Shown here: positions 51,435 to 60,495 of the stretch, piece by piece | Layout: the number at the start of each line of letters is the position of its first letter | Numbering within the stretch: the first letter of the stretch is position 1 | Source of the DNA: Cytophagales bacterium | GTDB taxonomy: Bacteria; Bacteroidota; Bacteroidia; Cytophagales; Microscillaceae | Length of the DNA stretch: 64,000 nucleotides | Reading direction: 5' to 3' | Assembly: GCA_004293905.1 (NCBI GenBank) | Contig: RDZE01000024.1 | Location: 25,514-89,513 of the forward strand | Translations under genes and position numbers: made by a program | The notes under the pieces: generated by a model | The model's input: the letters and a program-made list of their open reading frames with translations, nothing else | Told to the model about the DNA's origin: nothing | Database searches by the model: none

Positions 51435-52193
51435 ATGGAAAAAACAATCGCACAGAAAATAACCGCCTTAGTAAAGTTACAAAGCATTGATTCTAAGTTA
51501 GATGAAATCAAAAAAGTACGAGGCGATTTGCCCGTAGAAGTGCAAGACCTTGAAGATGACGTAGCAGGGTATCAGACACGCATCGATAAATTCAACAAAG
51601 AAATCAAGGCACTTGAACAAGAAATAGTGGGCTATCAGGAGCGAAAAAAAGAAGCAGACCGCCTCATCGCAAAATACAAAGAACAACAAATGAATGTTCG
51701 TAACAATAGAGAGTACGAAGCTATCTCGAAAGAAATAGAATCAGAAGAGTTGGAAATTCCTTTGGCAGACAAGAAAATAAGAGTAGCGCAAGACAAAATC
51801 AAGAAAATAGAAATAGATGTCAATGCTACCGAAAATGTACTCAAAGACCGTCAGAAAGACTTAGAAAACAAAAAAAATGAGTTAGATGGTATTTTAGCAG
51901 AAAGCGAAGAAGAGGAAAGTCGCTTACTCAAAGACCGAGAAAAACAATCAAAAAGCATAGAAGAGCGTTTGCTTAAATCTTACAATAAAATCAGAACCAA
52001 CGCCCTCAATGGTTTGGCTGTGGTGATGGTGCGCCGCGATGCCTGCGGAGGTTGCTTCAATATTGTACCTCCTCAGCGACAAGCAGATGTAAGAGAGAAA
52101 AAGAAAATAGTCGTTTGTGAGCACTGCGGGCGTATATTGGCAGGTGTAGAGGAAATCAAAGAAGAAGTAGCAGCAGTAAAATTCAAAAGATAA
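51435..52193 (+). CDS. Coiled-coil protein with C4-type zinc ribbon
   Basis: 252 residues. A long antiparallel coiled coil (about 5-185) is followed by a C4 zinc ribbon (about 200-240) with CGGC and CEHC pairs. Members of the C4-type zinc-ribbon (DUF164) family have been proposed to act in nucleic-acid or ribosome-related processes. No adjacent Nif3-like gene, its common neighbour in other genomes, is present. The gene is followed by a terminator. Confidence 0.85.
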   Translation: MEKTIAQKITALVKLQSIDSKLDEIKKVRGDLPVEVQDLEDDVAGYQTRIDKFNKEIKALEQEIVGYQERKKEADRLIAKYKEQQMNVRNNREYEAISKEIESEELEIPLADKKIRVAQDKIKKIEIDVNATENVLKDRQKDLENKKNELDGILAESEEEESRLLKDREKQSKSIEERLLKSYNKIRTNALNGLAVVMVRRDACGGCFNIVPPQRQADVREKKKIVVCEHCGRILAGVEEIKEEVAAVKFKR

Positions 52194-52230
52194 GTTTTTG
52201 TAAGTAGGCAAAACAAATTATCATCATTAC

Positions 52231-52275
52231 AGATTTTCTAAGAAGTTTTTTGGGCTTCTTGGAAAATCTTTTTAT
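52231..52275 (+). terminator. Rho-independent terminator after the zinc-ribbon gene
   Basis: Two nested arms, AGATTTTC/GAAAATCT and AAGAAG/CTTCTT, form an almost continuous stem, followed by a T-rich tract. Confidence 0.8.
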
Positions 52276-52314
52276 TTTTATCCATTCATTTTTTCATCTT
52301 TTTTGCCTCAGCTT

Positions 52315-53841
52315 ATGCTTAAAATTTTTACAACCCAACAAATTCGCGAAGCAGACCAATACACTATCAGCCACGAACCTATTGCTTCTATAGACCTCAT
52401 GGAGCGCGCCTCTAAAGCCTTTGTTCAGCAATTTACCGAACTATTTTCTACTCGATATCCTATTGTTATTTTTTGCGGAATGGGCAACAATGGCGGCGAT
52501 GGATTGGCGATTGCACGTCTACTTTCCGAAGAACGATACAAAGTAAAAGCATATATTGTAAAACATAGCGAAAATAGTAGCCCCGATTTTCAGCAAAATC
52601 TGAAAAGGTTAGAAGCCTCGCAAAACAACCCTACTTGGATAAAAGCCTATGAGGAACTCCCTGCATTGGAAGAGGGCGCGTTGGTCATTGATGCTCTTTT
52701 GGGCAGTGGCTTGCAAAGGCAGTTAGAAGGATTGTTGCTAAAGGTCGTTCAATACATCAACCACGCCAATGTATTGCGTGTAGCCGTTGATGTGCCTACA
52801 GGCTTAAGCACAGAGCACCTCAGCCTAACCCCCGAAAAAGTGATACAAGCCCACCACACCATTACTTTTCAAACCCCTAAGTTGGCTTTTTTATTGCCTG
52901 AAAATGAAGCTCTTGTAGGCAATTGGCACGTAGTAAATATTCAACTTAGCCCCGATTTTATAGAAAAGACACCTACCGATAATTTTTTATTGGAAAGAAA
53001 TGATATTTTGGCACGCTTACAGCCACGCTCTAAATTTAGCCACAAAGGAAGTTTTGGACATGCATTGCTGATGGTCGGGAGCAAAGGAAAAATAGGGGCG
53101 GCACTGTTAGCAAGCAAAGCTCTACTGCGCACAGGGGCAGGTTTGCTCACTACACACTTGCCTAACTGTGGCAATTGGATACTGCAAACCGCTTTTCCCG
53201 AAGCAATGCTGCACTTAGACCCTGCTGAAGATTGCCTTAGCGAAATAATACCACAAATAGAAAAATACCAAGCTATAGGCGTAGGTTGTGGTATAGGACG
53301 CGAAGAAAAAACACAACAGATGCTTCGTTCGCTTTTAGAAGTATTGCAAAAAAACAGTATTCCATTGGTTTTAGATGCAGACGCGCTCAATATCATAGGC
53401 GAAGAGCATCGCGAATGGCAAGATTTACTTCCCCCAAATACTATCCTTACGCCACACCCCAAAGAATTCGAACGATTGGCAGGCAAAAGTCAACATTCTT
53501 TAGAACGTCTTTCACTGCTTCGTTCTTGGGCAGTGCAGAAGAAAGTATATGTAGTATTAAAAGGGCATCATACTGCTATAGCTACCCCTGAAGGTAGAGT
53601 GTATTTTAATAGTACGGGCAATGCAGGTATGGCAACAGCGGGCAGCGGCGATACACTTACGGGCATTATTACGTCTTTGTTGTCGCAGGGTTACACTCCT
53701 GAAGCGTCTTGTATGATAGGTGTTTATTTGCATGGGTTGGCGGGTGATATTGCCGCACGCCAACACTCCATGTCTGCACTGTTGGCTTCTGATATTATAG
53801 AGCACATTGGCGATGCTTTTAAAGTGCTCTATGCCCAATAA
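52315..53841 (+). CDS. nnr: Bifunctional NAD(P)HX epimerase/dehydratase
   Basis: About 508 residues from the ATG at 52315; a TTG 12 bp upstream is also in frame. The N-terminal epimerase (YjeF_N, about 1-215) has FCGMGNNGGDGLAIARLL and VDVPTGLS. The C-terminal ADP/ATP-dependent dehydratase (about 230-505) has HKGSFGHALLMVGSKGKIGAA in pieces, GCGIGREE, LVLDADALNII, LTPHPKEFERL and ATAGSGDTLTGII. It repairs hydrated NADH and NADPH. Both activities appear intact. Confidence 0.95.
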   Translation: MLKIFTTQQIREADQYTISHEPIASIDLMERASKAFVQQFTELFSTRYPIVIFCGMGNNGGDGLAIARLLSEERYKVKAYIVKHSENSSPDFQQNLKRLEASQNNPTWIKAYEELPALEEGALVIDALLGSGLQRQLEGLLLKVVQYINHANVLRVAVDVPTGLSTEHLSLTPEKVIQAHHTITFQTPKLAFLLPENEALVGNWHVVNIQLSPDFIEKTPTDNFLLERNDILARLQPRSKFSHKGSFGHALLMVGSKGKIGAALLASKALLRTGAGLLTTHLPNCGNWILQTAFPEAMLHLDPAEDCLSEIIPQIEKYQAIGVGCGIGREEKTQQMLRSLLEVLQKNSIPLVLDADALNIIGEEHREWQDLLPPNTILTPHPKEFERLAGKSQHSLERLSLLRSWAVQKKVYVVLKGHHTAIATPEGRVYFNSTGNAGMATAGSGDTLTGIITSLLSQGYTPEASCMIGVYLHGLAGDIAARQHSMSALLASDIIEHIGDAFKVLYAQ

Positions 53842-53847
53842 AAAGGG

Positions 53848-54684
53848 TTAGTATTTCTTTTTAAAATTGTTGTTGTTATTGCCGTTATTATGGTTATTAT
53901 TACCGTTATTTTTGCGGTTATTATTGTTGTTGTTATTGCTGAAATTCTTGCGGTTGTTGTTATTATTATTGTTATTTTTATTATATTTGAAATTTTTATT
54001 TTTATTTTTGTTCTTGTTGTTATTAGCAGGATTAATAGTATTGAAGTTAGCCCCCCCGCCAGTGTTGTTTTGAATGTTGGTAGCTACTGAAGATTCCTCC
54101 TCTATTTCAATATCTAACCAATTTTCTGCCTTAATTCGCTCAATGATGTGGTTTTCTATTTTATTTCGCGAAAGTTCTTGTAAATGCTCAAGAATGGTAT
54201 TGTTTTCTAAAGTTTCTTTGTTCCAATTGGTATAAAAACTTTTCATCAGGCGCGCTACATGCACTACTACCGCAAAACGTGTTTCTTCTTCGGTTACTTC
54301 TGTAGCTCTTTTTACTAAAAATTCTATGTTTTTGCCATAATGTCTGAATTTGATGGCATTGTTGCTATACGGAACGTTGTTGGGTTTTTGTCCTAACACT
54401 TCTTTGATAGGTGGTGGAAAAGGGCTATCGATATCGAGGTCGAAATCGGCAATGATGAATAAATCGTCCCAAAGGCGTGTGTAAATATCGGCAGTGCTTG
54501 TGTCTTTGGTATTGGGTTTTAATTGTCGCATAAGCTCTATTAATGTATAGGCTTGTTGGGTTCTTTTCTCTTTGTTTTCAATTGTTTTTATATGATTGAC
54601 CAACATTTGTATATTGCGACCATACTCACGGAGGATAATGTTCTCATTATCGGTATTGTAACTGTTTTTTTCTGAATTGTCCAT
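53848..54684 (-). CDS. DUF4290 protein with Asn/Lys-rich low-complexity tail
   Basis: 278 residues. The DUF4290 domain (about 15-195) shows EYGRNIQMLVNHI, RTQQAYTLIELMRQLKPN and FRHYGKNIEFLVKRATEV; it is a Bacteroidota-specific family of unknown function. The last about 70 residues are almost only Asn with Lys, Gly and Phe, encoded by AAT/AAC runs. Other members have charged disordered tails, so this composition is an extreme version. It is convergent with nnr with a 6-bp gap. Confidence 0.82.
   Translation of the reverse strand: MDNSEKNSYNTDNENIILREYGRNIQMLVNHIKTIENKEKRTQQAYTLIELMRQLKPNTKDTSTADIYTRLWDDLFIIADFDLDIDSPFPPPIKEVLGQKPNNVPYSNNAIKFRHYGKNIEFLVKRATEVTEEETRFAVVVHVARLMKSFYTNWNKETLENNTILEHLQELSRNKIENHIIERIKAENWLDIEIEEESSVATNIQNNTGGGANFNTINPANNNKNKNKNKNFKYNKNNNNNNNNRKNFSNNNNNNNRKNNGNNNHNNGNNNNNFKKKY
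53850..54060 (-). repeat. Trinucleotide-rich region encoding poly-Asn
   Basis: Runs of AAT/AAC codons (GTTATT-type on plus) encode the Asn/Lys tail of the DUF4290 protein. Such runs are prone to slippage. Confidence 0.7.
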
Positions 54685-54710
54685 ATTAAAGAATGATAAA
54701 ATAATAAAAA

Positions 54711-54743
54711 GCTGTAAAACCTATTTTGATGAGGTTTTACAGC
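54711..54743 (-). terminator. Rho-independent terminator of ald
   Basis: Perfect 12-bp arms GCTGTAAAACCT (54711-54722) and AGGTTTTACAGC (54732-54743), 9-nt loop; on the minus strand a T-rich tract follows. It lies 15 bp after the ald stop. Confidence 0.85.
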
Positions 54744-54757
54744 ATGTAGTTTTTCTT

Positions 54758-55885
54758 TTAGGCTACTGTAGCATTTAGGAAATCTTCAACGGAGCTATAA
54801 GGCAAATTGAATGCTTCGCCTACGCTTTGGTATACTATAGTTCCTTGAATGACATTTAAGCCCATTTTGAGTTCTTTGTTTTCGGCACATGCTTTTTGCC
54901 AGCCTTTATTCGCCAATTCTACTGCATAAGGAAGTGTTGCATTGGTAAGGGCTAAGGTAGAAGTATAGGGCACTGCGCCGGGCATATTGGCAACGCAATA
55001 ATGCACTACATCATCGATGATATAGATAGGGTCTTCGTGTGTGGTAGGTTTACAAGTTTCGACACAACCACCTTGGTCTACGGCTACATCTACAATGACT
55101 GTTCCGGGGCGCATCATTTTAAGCATATCTCTTGTAACCAAGTGAGGAGCTTTGGCACCAGGAATGAGGACTGCGCCTACGATAAGGTCAGCGGTTTTGA
55201 TGGCTTCTATGATATTGTAGTGGTTCGACATCATTGTATGCACATTGGCGGGCATAATATCATCTAAGTAACGAAGGCGTGGAAGGCTTACATCTAAGAT
55301 AGTAACACTTGCTCCTAAACCTGCTGCCATTTTAGCGGCTTGAGTTCCTACGATACCTCCGCCTATTACTACTACGTGTGCGGGACGCACTCCGGGTACG
55401 CCACCAAGCAGTATTCCTCTGCCTTTGAGGGGTTTTTCTAAATATTTAGCACCTTGTTGTACTGCCATGCGCCCTGCTACTTCTGACATAGGCACTAAAA
55501 GAGGGAGGGAGCGGTCGGCTTTTTCTACGGTTTCGTAGGCTAAGCATACTGCTTTTCGGCGTATCATGGCGTGGGTAAGTTCTTCGGAAGAAGCGAAGTG
55601 GAAATAAGTAAAAAGGAGTTGGTTTTCGCGAATGAGGTCGTACTCCGCTGCGATGGGTTCTTTTACTTTGATAATCATTTCGGCTTTTGCATATACCTCT
55701 TCGATGGTATCTAATATTTCTGCGCCAGCTTGTTTGTATTCTTCGTCTGTTAATCCGCTGTTATAACCTGCATTTTTTTGAACGTATACGGTGTGTTTGT
55801 TTTTTCTTAATTCCGCAACGCCTGCGGGGGTAAGTGCAACTCGATTTTCGTTGTTTTTAATTTCTTTTGGAACTCCAATAATCAT
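54758..55885 (-). CDS. ald: Alanine dehydrogenase
   Basis: 375 residues, standard for the hexameric enzyme. It interconverts L-alanine and pyruvate plus ammonia with NAD. Motifs: [25 protein letters not shown] (Lys), LFTYFHFAS (His), NAD-binding [18 protein letters not shown] and [19 protein letters not shown] (minus TATCTTTG) element at 55929-55936 fits a -7 box. Confidence 0.95.
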   Translation of the reverse strand: MIIGVPKEIKNNENRVALTPAGVAELRKNKHTVYVQKNAGYNSGLTDEEYKQAGAEILDTIEEVYAKAEMIIKVKEPIAAEYDLIRENQLLFTYFHFASSEELTHAMIRRKAVCLAYETVEKADRSLPLLVPMSEVAGRMAVQQGAKYLEKPLKGRGILLGGVPGVRPAHVVVIGGGIVGTQAAKMAAGLGASVTILDVSLPRLRYLDDIMPANVHTMMSNHYNIIEAIKTADLIVGAVLIPGAKAPHLVTRDMLKMMRPGTVIVDVAVDQGGCVETCKPTTHEDPIYIIDDVVHYCVANMPGAVPYTSTLALTNATLPYAVELANKGWQKACAENKELKMGLNVIQGTIVYQSVGEAFNLPYSSVEDFLNATVA

Positions 55886-55942
55886 GGTAGTAGTATTTTT
55901 TGTATGAGTACTTAAATGAAAAACTTGGCAAAGATAATGAAA

Positions 55943-57193
55943 TTATATGACTTCAGGGTTTTCGGCGGTGTTTTTTCTGTAGTAGGGAAATATTTTCCAG
56001 ATGCTGCTGAGGTGGAAGGCTAATTGTTTTGGGGTGGTATTCATGGGCAAAAAACGCCCTAAGAAGAGCATATCTTTATAATCGTAGGGGAGTGCAATGT
56101 CTTGGGTGATGTTGCCGATTCGGTCTTTGGGCAGTATTTCTACAAAGCCACCTGCCAAGGCAGTAGGAATAATCATGTTAGAGCCGTGTATGCCTACTAC
56201 AATGTGGGATTGGCTGTAAATTTTTGCCCATTGTTTTTCGGTTGGGGTGTCTATTTGTTCTGTTCGGAGGTCTTGGGCTATTTTGGCAAAAGTATTCGTT
56301 TTTTTGCCTTGTCCTGTGATGTAGATTTGTACTTCGGGAATGGCTTTTCGGATTTTTTTGATGGTTTTTCGGATTTTATCATCTTGCAAAGCAATGAGTA
56401 GGTTTTTGCACCAAGCCAATGCTTTGATTCTTTGGGAAGCAATGAGGAGCAGCTCCCAAAACGGGTGTCGTAGCCATAGGCGGTCGTGTCGCCAGATGAA
56501 TGTAATGGTGTAGTTGTTTTCTTGGAATTTATTGATGTCAAATCTTTTTTCGTGGAAAAAAAGCGAGGGATCTATTTTTCGGAAATCGGGGTGTGAATGT
56601 GCGGGGCTGATGTAGATTTGTTGGTATTGAGTACGTTTTTGGTCGAAAAAATTTTCTAATGCTGTTAGCCATTTTTGGGTTTTTCGCATGGGCGTTTTCA
56701 GTATCCATACTTCGGCTACGCCTTCAGGAATGAGCCATTCGAAGTTGGGCGTGATGAGTAGAATGAGTCCCTTATCGGGGTGTTTCTCGAGGTATTGTTG
56801 GGCATTGAGAAGTTTGAGGAGTGCATGCCCATAGAGGAAGTCGAGGCAGTTGAGAAAAATTACTTCTTTGTATTGTTTTTTTACTTTTTGTTCTATTTCT
56901 ATGGGGGTATTGTCAGGGTTTTGATAGGCTTCGAGTAGCGGTTGTGCAAGCCACTTGATAGCCAAAGGGTGTGGATAGAGTTGTAGGTCGTCTGTACCGA
57001 TGGCAGTAGGATAGTAAAGTCCGTGCCCTGTGGGTAAGTTGATGAGGAAATGATAATGACAGGTTTTGCATTGGCATTGCGCTAATAGATGTATGCCTTG
57101 TAGTCTTATTTTTTGTGTTTGTATTTGGTTGTTTTTGCACTTAGGGCATTGGCATGGGTATTGGTAATCGGGATTGAGCGCAATCATTGTCAA
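55943..57193 (-). CDS. Zinc-ribbon protein with GT61/DUF563-like C-terminus
   Basis: 416 residues, no signal peptide. N-terminal Cys pairs (CQCPKC at about 14-19, CQCKTC at about 36-41) look like a zinc ribbon. The C-terminal region at about 310-400 contains VVGIHGSNMIIPTALAGGFVEILP, resembling the HG...G...VIE signature of GT61/DUF563 glycosyltransferases. The middle (about 90-290) is an unrecognised Rossmann-like stretch. A sugar transferase is the best guess. It is the last gene of a tight run with FkbM, VWA and SirB1-like genes (5 bp from FkbM). Confidence 0.55.
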   Translation of the reverse strand: MTMIALNPDYQYPCQCPKCKNNQIQTQKIRLQGIHLLAQCQCKTCHYHFLINLPTGHGLYYPTAIGTDDLQLYPHPLAIKWLAQPLLEAYQNPDNTPIEIEQKVKKQYKEVIFLNCLDFLYGHALLKLLNAQQYLEKHPDKGLILLITPNFEWLIPEGVAEVWILKTPMRKTQKWLTALENFFDQKRTQYQQIYISPAHSHPDFRKIDPSLFFHEKRFDINKFQENNYTITFIWRHDRLWLRHPFWELLLIASQRIKALAWCKNLLIALQDDKIRKTIKKIRKAIPEVQIYITGQGKKTNTFAKIAQDLRTEQIDTPTEKQWAKIYSQSHIVVGIHGSNMIIPTALAGGFVEILPKDRIGNITQDIALPYDYKDMLFLGRFLPMNTTPKQLAFHLSSIWKIFPYYRKNTAENPEVI

Positions 57194-57198
57194 AAAAA

Positions 57199-57990
57199 TT
57201 AGGGTTTTAGAATCATTTTGGGGCTGAGTGCTACGTAGTTGGCATAGTTAAAATGCTCTAAACGGAGTTCGTAGGGTCGTTTTTCTATGCGTTGGGGCAT
57301 GAGTTTTGCCAAGATGAATTGTTTTTTTTCTAAAAGTTGATAGAGTTGCAAAAGAGAATAATTGGCATCGCGGGTGGTGGCTCCGTATTCAAATTGTATG
57401 GCATCTATGAATGTAGGGTTAAGGTATTGCCCTAAACCTTCTAATACTGCTTTTTCGTGTCCTTCTACGTCTATTTTGAGTAGTTGTATGTGGTTTATTT
57501 TTTGGTTTTCTATGTATTCGTCAAGGCGTATGAGTTGTATGTTGTCCGTTTGTAGTACGGTATTTTGGGCTAAGTTGCGAGGGTGTAGGCTTGCGAGGGT
57601 ACTTCCTTGACGGTCGTAGAAAATTTCTTGTTCTTGGGTATGGTCAGATGCGCCCAAGTTATTGAGTATAAAATGTGAATTGTTTTGTGGAATTGTTTGT
57701 TTTAGCTTTTCGAAGGTTTGGCGCATAGGCTCGAAAAGGTGAATGGTATGTGGTATATTTTGTTTTTGTAGTATTTTTTCGGCAGTGATAGCCCACGCGC
57801 CTTCGTGTGCGCCGACATCGAGTAGGCAGTTATTTTCTTGTTTTGAGAAAGCAGGAAAAAGTTGTTCTAAAAAGTATTTTTCGCCATTGGTTTCAAAATT
57901 TGTATTATTGTTATTTTCTAACCAATTGATAATTCTCCACAATAAAGAGTTGATTTTTCTTTTCCAACGAATGGGTTTCTGTAGGTTCAT
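57199..57990 (-). CDS. FkbM-family SAM-dependent methyltransferase
   Basis: 263 residues. Motif I LLDVGAHEGAWAITA at about 59-72, then HLFEPMRQTFEKLKQ and the FkbM signature LDEYIENQKINHIQLLKIDVEGHEKAVLEG in pieces. FkbM-type enzymes methylate hydroxyl groups of sugars or polyketides and are frequent in polysaccharide loci. It overlaps no neighbour but is only 9 bp from the VWA gene and 5 bp from the zinc-ribbon/GT61-like gene. Confidence 0.9.
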   Translation of the reverse strand: MNLQKPIRWKRKINSLLWRIINWLENNNNTNFETNGEKYFLEQLFPAFSKQENNCLLDVGAHEGAWAITAEKILQKQNIPHTIHLFEPMRQTFEKLKQTIPQNNSHFILNNLGASDHTQEQEIFYDRQGSTLASLHPRNLAQNTVLQTDNIQLIRLDEYIENQKINHIQLLKIDVEGHEKAVLEGLGQYLNPTFIDAIQFEYGATTRDANYSLLQLYQLLEKKQFILAKLMPQRIEKRPYELRLEHFNYANYVALSPKMILKP

Positions 57991-57999
57991 GTTCTTTTT

Positions 58000-59205
58000 T
58001 TATTCTTCCTCGAATTTCATTTTTTTGTCTTTGAGTGCTTTCATGGCTTTGGAGAGCCCTGCAATGGTAAGGGGGAACATTCGGTCGTCCATGAGTTGCC
58101 TTGTGATGCCTATGGAGGCAGTAAAATCCCAATATTCGGGGAGTGTAGGGTTGAGCCATACGTTGTAGGGGTAGTGTTCGCGGAGGCGGTGTAGCCAAGT
58201 GGAGCCTGCTTCGTTGTTGTTGTGTTCTACGCTTCCATTGATGGAGTTGATTTCGTAAGTAGCCATTGTAGCATCGCCCACGAATATGAGTTTATAATCG
58301 CGGTTGTATTTGTTCATAAGTTCGTTGGTGAGTATTCTTTCGGTGTGTCGGCGTTGGTTGTCTTTCCACATATATTCGTAGGTGAAGTTGTGGAAATAGT
58401 AATATTCTAAGTGCTTAAATTCGTATTTTGCGGCAGAAAAAAGCTGTTCGCATTGTCTGATATAACTATCCATAGAACCACCGATGTCGAAAAGCATGAG
58501 TACTTTGACAGTATTTTTCTTTTTGGGAGTCATTTGTATGTCTAAAATGCCTGCATTTTCAGAGGTTTTTTTGATGGTGTGGTCTATGTCTACTTCTTCG
58601 TCTTTGCCTTCGCGGGTGAGTATTCGTAGGCGTTTGAGTGCCATTTTCATGGTACGGGTGTCTAATTCTACGTTATCGTCGAGGTTTTTGTATTGCCTTT
58701 TGTCCCATACTTTTGCGGCACTTTTGTTTCGGCTTTCGTTTTGCCCTATCCTGATTCCTTCGGGGTTGTAGCCATAAGCACCATAGGGCGATGTACCTTG
58801 TGTGCCTATGTAGGTATCGCCTCCTTCGTGTTTTTCGTTTTGTTTTTCGAGCAGTTCTCTGAATCGTTCCATGAGGGCTTCTATGCCTCCCATTGCTTCT
58901 ATGCTGGCTTTTTCTTCTTCGCTGAAGGTTCTTTCTTCCAATCCTTTTTTGAGCCATTCGGCGGGAATGGTGAAGAATTTATCTACGGGTATTTTGTCTA
59001 AATCGCGGAAGAAGAAACCAAAGAGTACATCGAATTGGTCGAGGTATTTTTCGTGTTTGATGAGTGCGGCTTTGCTGATGGCATAAAAATTATCGATGCT
59101 GTAATTGGCTGCACCGCTTTTGAGTGCCTCGAGGAGCATGAGGTGTTCTTTGAGGGTTACAGGAATACCGTTTTGTTTGAGGAGTAGGAAGAAATTGAGA
59201 AACAT
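58000..59205 (-). CDS. VWA-domain protein, CoxE-like
   Basis: 401 residues, cytosolic. The N-terminal helical region (about 1-130; FFLLLKQNGIPVTLKEHLMLLEALKSG in pieces) and the C-terminal VWA domain (about 225-400) match the CoxE-like family. The MIDAS loop is DIGGSMD, the family's DxGxS variant of DxSxS. Such proteins usually pair with a MoxR AAA+ ATPase as metal-insertion or remodelling chaperones; none is encoded in the window. It starts 4 bp after the SirB1-like stop. Confidence 0.85.
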   Translation of the reverse strand: MFLNFFLLLKQNGIPVTLKEHLMLLEALKSGAANYSIDNFYAISKAALIKHEKYLDQFDVLFGFFFRDLDKIPVDKFFTIPAEWLKKGLEERTFSEEEKASIEAMGGIEALMERFRELLEKQNEKHEGGDTYIGTQGTSPYGAYGYNPEGIRIGQNESRNKSAAKVWDKRQYKNLDDNVELDTRTMKMALKRLRILTREGKDEEVDIDHTIKKTSENAGILDIQMTPKKKNTVKVLMLFDIGGSMDSYIRQCEQLFSAAKYEFKHLEYYYFHNFTYEYMWKDNQRRHTERILTNELMNKYNRDYKLIFVGDATMATYEINSINGSVEHNNNEAGSTWLHRLREHYPYNVWLNPTLPEYWDFTASIGITRQLMDDRMFPLTIAGLSKAMKALKDKKMKFEEE

Positions 59206-59209
59206 ATTT

Positions 59210-60055
59210 TTAATCTATAAGAATGTCTAAGAGTTTTTGAATTTCGTTTACTTTTTCTTTTTCGCCTAATTTTTCGAATGACATAATGAGATTGCGAAGT
59301 ATGCGTTGTAGGATATCGATATTAGAACAAGGCTCGTAGTAAAGTGTTTCAGATTTTATATTGAGTTGTTGTATGTAACTATCGATGTCGGCTTTTGAGA
59401 ATACAGCTCCTTTGTAAAATATATTGATGTAAAACTGTGTTTCGGGAGATTTGTAAGTGAGTACGAATAAATTGGGGAGGTTTACGCCATAGACGGGCAT
59501 TTTTAGCTTTTGGGCAATGAGCATATAAATAATGCAAAGAGAGATGGGGTTTCCTTTTTTGCTTTCCAGAACGATATTGACCATAGAATTGCCCGGAGAG
59601 TGAAAATTTTGGGTATTGGCAACAAAGTTGTATTTTTCAAAAAATACATTATTGATGTTTCTAATCTGCTCGAAGGGGCTGGCATAGGTACGGTGGCTAA
59701 GCCATGCATCGTAGTAAATTTGGTCTACTTGTTTTTTTATTTTTTTGTACTCCAAATCAGGATATTGGTAAGTAGCTATAAGGAATACGCCCTTGAGTAG
59801 GTTTTCTTGTTCGTTTTCTTTCCACTCTTTTAGTTTTTGGTATAGGTGGTTGAGCTGCAAGGCTCTGATGAGGTCTTCTATTCTTTTTTGTACTGTAGCG
59901 TTGAAATTACTTTCCCATTCGTGTTCTAAGAAAGGGATAACAAGCGTTCCCATAGACACTATTTGGCTTTCTACGTGCATAATTACTTCGCGGTCTTCGT
60001 CGTCGAGTAGCGATATCAAGGCTTTGATTTCGTTTGCATTTAGCTCTTTGGTCAT
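59210..60055 (-). CDS. SirB1-like transglutaminase-fold protein
   Basis: 281 residues. Helical N-terminal segment (LISLLDDEDREVIMHVESQI) then a SirB1-type transglutaminase-like core (about 120-215): SPGNSMVNIVLESKKGNPISLCIIYMLIAQKLKMPVYGVNLPNLFVL in pieces. The Cys of the core is present (SLCIIY), but the usual GHF His is replaced by Leu (NLFVL), so enzyme activity is doubtful. Encoded just upstream of the VWA gene. Confidence 0.8.
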   Translation of the reverse strand: MTKELNANEIKALISLLDDEDREVIMHVESQIVSMGTLVIPFLEHEWESNFNATVQKRIEDLIRALQLNHLYQKLKEWKENEQENLLKGVFLIATYQYPDLEYKKIKKQVDQIYYDAWLSHRTYASPFEQIRNINNVFFEKYNFVANTQNFHSPGNSMVNIVLESKKGNPISLCIIYMLIAQKLKMPVYGVNLPNLFVLTYKSPETQFYINIFYKGAVFSKADIDSYIQQLNIKSETLYYEPCSNIDILQRILRNLIMSFEKLGEKEKVNEIQKLLDILID

Positions 60056-60128
60056 ACGCGTTTAAATTGGATTTTAAGTTGAAGATATGCTAAAAAATGG
60101 AGAATTGCAAATAAAAAAGTTTTTTCTT

Positions 60129-60488
60129 TCAAAAAGCGTCTTCGATGTGGTAGATTTCGGGTGGTTTGTTGGGTTGGGTTTGGGTGATGGCAATGATGTC
60201 GAATTGTATATCGTGTTGCCAATCGGTATCGAAGATAAAATGTTCGGCTACTTTTCTTATATTTTCTTGTTTTTTGTTGTTTACTGCTTCTTCGGGGTAG
60301 CCATAGGCTTGTGAGGTACGCATTTTTACCTCGAAGAAAATGAGTCTGTTGTTTTTTTTGGCAATGATGTCTATTTCTTTTTTTCGCCAAACATAGTTAG
60401 TCGCTACGATTTCGTACTCTTTTTGGGCTAAAAAAAGGCAGGCTGTTTGTTCGGCGGTTTTCCCTTTGGCTTGTCTGTCGTTTTGCAT
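60129..60488 (-). CDS. YraN/UPF0102-family PD-(D/E)XK nuclease-like protein
   Basis: 119 residues. Core motifs TNYVWRKKEIDIIAKKNNRLIFFEVK in pieces carry the E-x-D, E-x-K pattern of the nuclease fold, followed by SQAYGYPEEAVNNKKQENI. Function in the cell is unsettled; a DNA-repair or recombination role is likely. It starts 7 bp after the M16-like stop and is probably co-transcribed with it. Confidence 0.9.
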   Translation of the reverse strand: MQNDRQAKGKTAEQTACLFLAQKEYEIVATNYVWRKKEIDIIAKKNNRLIFFEVKMRTSQAYGYPEEAVNNKKQENIRKVAEHFIFDTDWQHDIQFDIIAITQTQPNKPPEIYHIEDAF

Positions 60489-60495
60489 ACGGTTT

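Noticed and set aside
53867..54090. Leucine- or valine/isoleucine-rich plus-strand frames opposite the DUF4290 tail, resembling membrane helices.
   Set aside because: They arise from reading the AAT/AAC codon runs backwards (TTA/TTG, ATT/GTT).
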